DNA of 17,457 nt from Acidobacteriota bacterium. Lineage in GTDB: Bacteria; Acidobacteriota; Polarisedimenticolia; Polarisedimenticolales; Polarisedimenticolaceae. The notes under the pieces are model-generated. The model saw only the letters and a list, made by a program, of their open reading frames with translations, searched no databases and had not been told where the DNA came from. The position numbers were made by a program, and so were the translations under genes. The stretch is taken from positions 1 to 17,457 of the forward strand of contig WVWW01000234.1 in the NCBI GenBank assembly GCA_011773795.1. The letters run 5' to 3'. Below, piece after piece: positions 14,332 to 17,457 of this stretch (positions are counted from its first letter, which is position 1; each line of letters starts with the position of its first letter).

Positions 14332-15504
14332 TCAGACCGTGGCCACACGCAGCGCCAACCGGCAGCCGTCCAGGTACTCCCGCACGTTGACGTATTCGTC
14401 GACCGTGTGCGGCCCGTGCTGCCCGGCCCCCATCGTCACCGTCGGGATGCCCTTCGCGTTGACGTGGTTGGCGTCGAGACCGCCCTCGGCGGATCGCAGA
14501 CGGAGCTTCAGGCCGACCTGCTTTGCGGCGGCCACCGCCTCGAGGACGACCGGTGCGCGTCGATCGATCTGGAACGGGTCGTAGTCGGTCTCCGAGCGGA
14601 ACACCGCCCTGCCCTGCACGCCCTTGTTGTTCTTGACGCGTTTGGCCTGTCGTTCGAACGCCGCGCGCCAGACGTCGGTGATGCGGGCCTTGAACCGAAC
14701 GTCGTGGCTACGGGACTCCCCCTTCACGTACACGCGGTCGGTCACCTGGTTGGTCGCTTCGCCGCCCCGGATCACGCCGACGTTCGCGGTCCCCGTCTTG
14801 CCCTTCATGCGGATCTTCCCGAAGTAGCCGCGTGCCGCCGCATCCTCGATCGCGCGAGCTGCGATGAGCGCGGCCGAGACGCCGTGGTCGGGGTGCACGC
14901 CGGCATGGGCCGACACGCCGCGCACGTCGACTTCCCAGCGATCCGCACCGAGGGCACCGATCCACAGATCGCGCGGATCCCCGCCGTCGATATTGAAACC
15001 GAGCTTCGGGTTCGAGAGGTCCTTCTTGCGCAGGGCGAGCGCCCCGCGCAGGCCGACTTCCTCACCCACGGTGAAGCAGAACGTCAGCGGGGGGTGATCC
15101 AGTCCGCGGGTCAACACGTTTTCCAACACGGTGACCATGCAGGCCACGGCCGTCCGGTTGTCGGCCCCGAGGCCCGTGTTTCCCTGCGAAACGATGCGGT
15201 TTCCCCGGCGTACGGGGACCGCGCCGCGGCACAGCGGCACGGTGTCCATGTGCCCCATCAGGAGCCGCCGCGGAGCCTTGATCGTGCCGGGCAGCGTGAC
15301 GATCAGGTTGCCGACCTGGTAGCCGTCACCGATTCTCTTCGCCGCGTCGTCGAACTTGATCCAACCGGGCCGTGCGCCGGCTGCGCGCGCCTTCTTCTTG
15401 ACCGCCGCGGCGACCTTCGTCTCGCTGCCGCTGAGCCCCTCGATCGCTAGCAGATCCATCAGGTGTGCGAGCGCACGTTTCTCGTCGATCCGAATCGGTT
15501 GCAT
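14332..15504 (-). CDS. M20-family metallopeptidase (peptidase T-like)
   Basis: A 390-residue cytoplasmic di-zinc peptidase of the M20/M28 clan. Start ATG at 15502-15504 has GGAG seven bases upstream. Metal and catalytic residues visible in order: His85 and Asp87 in G-H-M-D-T-V-P, Asp115 in GLGADNR, the catalytic/metal Glu pair Glu148-Glu149 in TVGEEVG, Asp173 in NIDGGD, and His366 in GPHTVDE. The lid/dimerisation domain (about 187-300) carries SAHAGVHPD (198-206), typical of PepT and related aminopeptidases. All catalytic positions are intact, so it should be active, releasing N-terminal residues from small peptides or deacylating amino acids; the exact substrate is not readable. It lies 56 bp after the hydroxylase gene on the same strand. 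Confidence 0.92.
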   Translation of the reverse strand: MQPIRIDEKRALAHLMDLLAIEGLSGSETKVAAAVKKKARAAGARPGWIKFDDAAKRIGDGYQVGNLIVTLPGTIKAPRRLLMGHMDTVPLCRGAVPVRRGNRIVSQGNTGLGADNRTAVACMVTVLENVLTRGLDHPPLTFCFTVGEEVGLRGALALRKKDLSNPKLGFNIDGGDPRDLWIGALGADRWEVDVRGVSAHAGVHPDHGVSAALIAARAIEDAAARGYFGKIRMKGKTGTANVGVIRGGEATNQVTDRVYVKGESRSHDVRFKARITDVWRAAFERQAKRVKNNKGVQGRAVFRSETDYDPFQIDRRAPVVLEAVAAAKQVGLKLRLRSAEGGLDANHVNAKGIPTVTMGAGQHGPHTVDEYVNVREYLDGCRLALRVATV

Positions 15505-15532
15505 CGTTCGTCTCCGTTAAGGCGGGGATTAT

Positions 15533-15562
15533 GACGTAACGTGGAGCGAACGTCGATACGTC
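15533..15562. repeat. Interrupted inverted repeat after the hydroxylase gene
   Basis: GACGTAACGT pairs with ACGT-cga-TACGTC: ten base pairs with a three-base bulge and a seven-base loop. It overlaps the hydroxylase stop codon and fills half of the gap before the peptidase gene. On the minus strand it is followed by ATAATCC, not a T-run, so termination would be weak. Attenuation or transcript processing is possible. Confidence 0.35.
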
Positions 15563-16385
15563 AGGCGTCGCGCGAACCGCGTCCCGTCACGAGGCGCGTC
15601 AGCGGCCAGAAGAAGCGGCCGATCAAGCCACGCGGGTAAGTTTCCATCCCGGCAAAGCCGAGCCGCGTTGGCATCTCGCGATCGTCCGGCCAGTACGCGG
15701 TACCGAACAGCCAGTCCCACACGCTGAGGACCTGACCGAAGTTCTGGCCCCCGCGTCCGTGAGTCTCCACGTCGTGGTGCCAGACGTGCATGCGCGGGGA
15801 GTTCAACACGTAGCGCAGGGGTCCCCAGGAGTACCTCACGTTGGAGTGGTTCAGGTCGAGCATCACCGTCCAGAGGATCGCGATCGCCAGCAGGACGCGC
15901 CAATCGACACCGAGCACCACGAGCGGCAGGTAGGAGAGCGTCTTGTAGACGATGACCTCGCCCCAGTGGAAGCGGAAGTTGCCGATCCAGTCCAGCTCCT
16001 CGATGCTGTGGTGCAGCTTGTGGAACTCCCACAGCCACGGAACGTTGTGCAGCAGCCGGTGGATGTTCCACTCGACGAAGTCCTTTAAGACCAGAAACAC
16101 GATGAACTGCAGCCACAGCGGTGAGCCGGCCAGCAACGCGAGCGACTCGGGCAGGGGCAACCCGGCCTTCGCCAGCAGGCCGTTGAGCGCCTCGATCACG
16201 TGTCCCGCCCCGAGGGCCAGGAGGAGCCCGAGGTAGTGGCCGTTGAACACCAGCCAGACCAGGTCCTGAGCGAGCCCCCGACGAAGGACCCGCTGCTCGC
16301 GACGCCAAGGGGCGACCCGCTCGACCGCGAAGCAGCCCAGCGACACCAGGAGGAGCCAGAAGTAGTACTGCACGTAAATCGGCAT
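15561..16385 (-). CDS. Fatty acid hydroxylase / sterol desaturase family membrane enzyme
   Basis: A 274-residue integral membrane di-iron protein. Hydrophobic segments lie at about 5-20, 42-62, 91-103 and 150-176. The histidine clusters that bind the iron pair are all present: HRLLH (109-113), HKLHH (122-126), an isolated His180 in DLNHSN, and HVWHH (200-204) with His209. This is the full FA_hydroxylase set, so the enzyme should hydroxylate or desaturate a lipid such as a fatty acyl chain, sterol-like lipid or carotenoid at the cytoplasmic face using oxygen. Length is normal for the family. Start is ATG at 16383-16385; no Shine-Dalgarno sequence is visible and a -10-like TAATCT lies ten bases upstream. 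It is the first gene of the minus-strand run and divergent from the HTH membrane gene. Confidence 0.92.
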   Translation of the reverse strand: MPIYVQYYFWLLLVSLGCFAVERVAPWRREQRVLRRGLAQDLVWLVFNGHYLGLLLALGAGHVIEALNGLLAKAGLPLPESLALLAGSPLWLQFIVFLVLKDFVEWNIHRLLHNVPWLWEFHKLHHSIEELDWIGNFRFHWGEVIVYKTLSYLPLVVLGVDWRVLLAIAILWTVMLDLNHSNVRYSWGPLRYVLNSPRMHVWHHDVETHGRGGQNFGQVLSVWDWLFGTAYWPDDREMPTRLGFAGMETYPRGLIGRFFWPLTRLVTGRGSRDA

Positions 16386-16395
16386 TCCGACCGAC

Positions 16396-16401
16396 AGATT
16401 A
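16396..16401 (-). promoter_or_regulatory. Possible -10 element of the hydroxylase gene
   Basis: TAATCT on the minus strand lies ten bases before the ATG, with no Shine-Dalgarno sequence between. It fits the TANNNT spacing of leaderless genes; no good -35 was found. Confidence 0.25.
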
Positions 16402-16524
16402 CACGTTTCGTCGGCCGGGGAACCTACCGCCCGAGGACTCGCGGGGGCGAAAAGGGTGGTCAGTGCCCGCTTCCCGGGAGCACTTTTGGGGGCAGTGGAC
16501 TGGGCGCCCTTCGCGACCTACTTA

Positions 16525-16530
16525 TAGAAT
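16525..16530 (+). promoter_or_regulatory. Possible -10 element of the HTH membrane gene
   Basis: TAGAAT within TTATAGAAT lies 14 bases before the ATG at 16545, and two bases before the alternative ATG at 16533. No Shine-Dalgarno sequence follows, so the transcript may have almost no leader. No clear -35. The remaining bases of the 16386-16544 gap show nothing definite. Confidence 0.3.
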
Positions 16531-16544
16531 GGATGGGCACGGCC

Positions 16545-17457
16545 ATGGATACCTTCGGCGACCAGCTCAGGCAAGAGCGCAAGCGGCGCAATGTCGCGCT
16601 GGACGAGATCGCCCGCCTGACGAAGATCCGGATCCGCTACCTCCAGGCGCTCGAGGACGGTCAACACGAACGGTTGCCGGGGATCGTCTTCGCCAAGGGC
16701 TACGTCCGCGCCTACGCCGAGACGATCGGAGCCGACGCCGACCGCCTGGTCGGGGCCTACGTCGCGGAGCAGCGCTCGCTCGGGCGGTTGGAGACCGAGG
16801 CTTCCCAGGAAAACGTCCTGGAAGCGCTGGCCGCCGCCGTCGAGACCGACAAGGAAATCGCCCAGCGGCGCGGCGTAGCCGCAATTGTCGTGGTCATCCT
16901 GGCGCTTGGCGCAGCGGTCGCGGGTTTCTGGTTCGGCGTGCGCCCGATGCTCCAAACGGAGCCCGAACTCGTCGCCACCGTCCCGCCGACAACGACCTTC
17001 GAGAGTCTTGCCGAGCCGGCGCCCGAAACCGACGTGGCGGGCTTGCTCGGTACGACACCAGGGACCGAAGAAGCAACGGTCAACGAAGCCGATGCCCGCG
17101 TCGCGAGACCGGCCCAGCCGGAGCCGATCGAAACGGGAGTCGACGTTGATGCGACGGAGCGGGCCACGTCGACCGACATCGTCGCGATGCCGCCTTCCGA
17201 ACCCATCGTGACGGAGGTCGAACCGGCTGCGCTTCAAGCCGAGCCGGAGGCGGCACCTCCTCAAGCCGAACCCGAACCTGCGCCCGAGCAGCCGCTGCCG
17301 CAAACGATGGTCACGATCGACGACATGTCCGTCTCGGAGTTCGGCGTGGGCACCGGCGTTGAACAGCGCGTACTCGTCGGGGAAGCGTCGGAGTTCGAAA
17401 CGGGAACGATGGTCGTCTTCTGGAATCGAGTCATCGGCGGTGAGCCGGGAAGGCACA
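16545..17457 (+). CDS. RodZ-like HTH membrane protein with DUF2914-like C-terminus (3' partial)
   Basis: 304 codons are visible and the frame runs off the window. Residues 1-75 are a RodZ-type HTH_25 domain (FGDQLRQERKRRNVALDEIA, TKIRIRYLQALEDG, LPGIVFAKGYVRAYA). A basic/hydrophobic junction (QRRG, then VAAIVVVILALGAAVAGFWF, 111-130) is a single membrane span. Residues about 137-255 form a Pro/Glu/Ala-rich linker (QAEPEA...PQAEPEPAPEQP). From about residue 256 an ordered region starts (MVTIDDMSVSEFGVG..., then MVVFWNRVIGGEPGR), which resembles the start of DUF2914 with its FW-x-RV-x-GG-x-PGR signature. In RodZ the HTH binds MreB; here the C-terminal domain differs, so either a cell-shape role or envelope signalling is possible. 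An in-frame ATG at 16533 is an alternative start. Confidence 0.85.
   Translation, partial: MDTFGDQLRQERKRRNVALDEIARLTKIRIRYLQALEDGQHERLPGIVFAKGYVRAYAETIGADADRLVGAYVAEQRSLGRLETEASQENVLEALAAAVETDKEIAQRRGVAAIVVVILALGAAVAGFWFGVRPMLQTEPELVATVPPTTTFESLAEPAPETDVAGLLGTTPGTEEATVNEADARVARPAQPEPIETGVDVDATERATSTDIVAMPPSEPIVTEVEPAALQAEPEAAPPQAEPEPAPEQPLPQTMVTIDDMSVSEFGVGTGVEQRVLVGEASEFETGTMVVFWNRVIGGEPGRH

Noticed and set aside
14407..15450. 347-codon plus-strand open frame opposite the M20 peptidase
   Set aside because: The minus strand carries all M20 catalytic motifs; this frame shows none.
16462..16487. Terminator-like hairpin with TTTT on the plus strand
   Set aside because: Only an imperfect stem with a bulge, and no plus-strand gene lies upstream for it to terminate.
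16518..17456. 312-codon minus-strand open frame opposite the HTH membrane gene
   Set aside because: Gly/Arg/Phe-rich shadow; the plus strand encodes a clear RodZ-type HTH, membrane span and linker.
1..17457. CRISPR array, tRNA, rRNA, insertion sequence, phage or toxin-antitoxin module
   Set aside because: Read through both strands: no spaced direct repeats, no cloverleaf with CCA-type end, no transposase or integrase motifs seen.

Overview
The window is GC-rich, densely coded bacterial chromosome: 16 protein-coding genes, two of them cut by the window edges. I see no rRNA, tRNA, CRISPR array, insertion sequence or phage gene. Several long exported proteins with FN3-like modules, plus a secreted cytochrome ending in a cysteine-containing C-terminal module, recall Acidobacteriota (Thermoanaerobaculia-like) genomes. 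That placement is inferred from protein style; there is no taxonomic marker gene here.

Region 1 (3-7896): a 5'-truncated secreted di-heme cytochrome c (+) converges on a minus-strand run of four genes. In transcription order these are a DUF4097-like exported protein, a 1278-residue modular secreted protein (propeller-like region, FN3/Ig-like repeats, jelly roll), an exported protein with a SnoaL/NTF2-like C-terminus, and a membrane protein with a SEC-C zinc motif and three aromatic/histidine repeats. Two of these genes appear to start at TTG and one at GTG, judged from Shine-Dalgarno placement. Region 2 (8057-11384): a single-pass membrane protein of unknown function (+) converges on a likely minus-strand operon of three: a secreted protein resembling copper type II monooxygenases, a small zinc-ribbon protein and an alpha/beta hydrolase.

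Region 3 (11402-14082) is a small glycan-type locus: a GT2 glycosyltransferase and an FkbM methyltransferase (+), probably translationally coupled, converge on a second GT2 glycosyltransferase (-). Region 4 (14104-16385), all minus strand, holds a fatty acid hydroxylase/sterol desaturase family membrane enzyme, an M20-family metallopeptidase and a 46-residue exported peptide. Region 5 (16545-end) is a RodZ-like HTH membrane protein whose visible C-terminus looks like the beginning of DUF2914; it runs off the window.

Most of the content points to the cell envelope: exported, membrane or glycan-related products. No gene set forms a recognisable defence or mobile system. The least familiar items are the SEC-C/HGHxH repeat protein, the monooxygenase-like protein, the HTH-DUF2914 fusion, the small exported peptide with a hairpin abutting its ribosome-binding site, and a possible ATT start codon on the FkbM gene.
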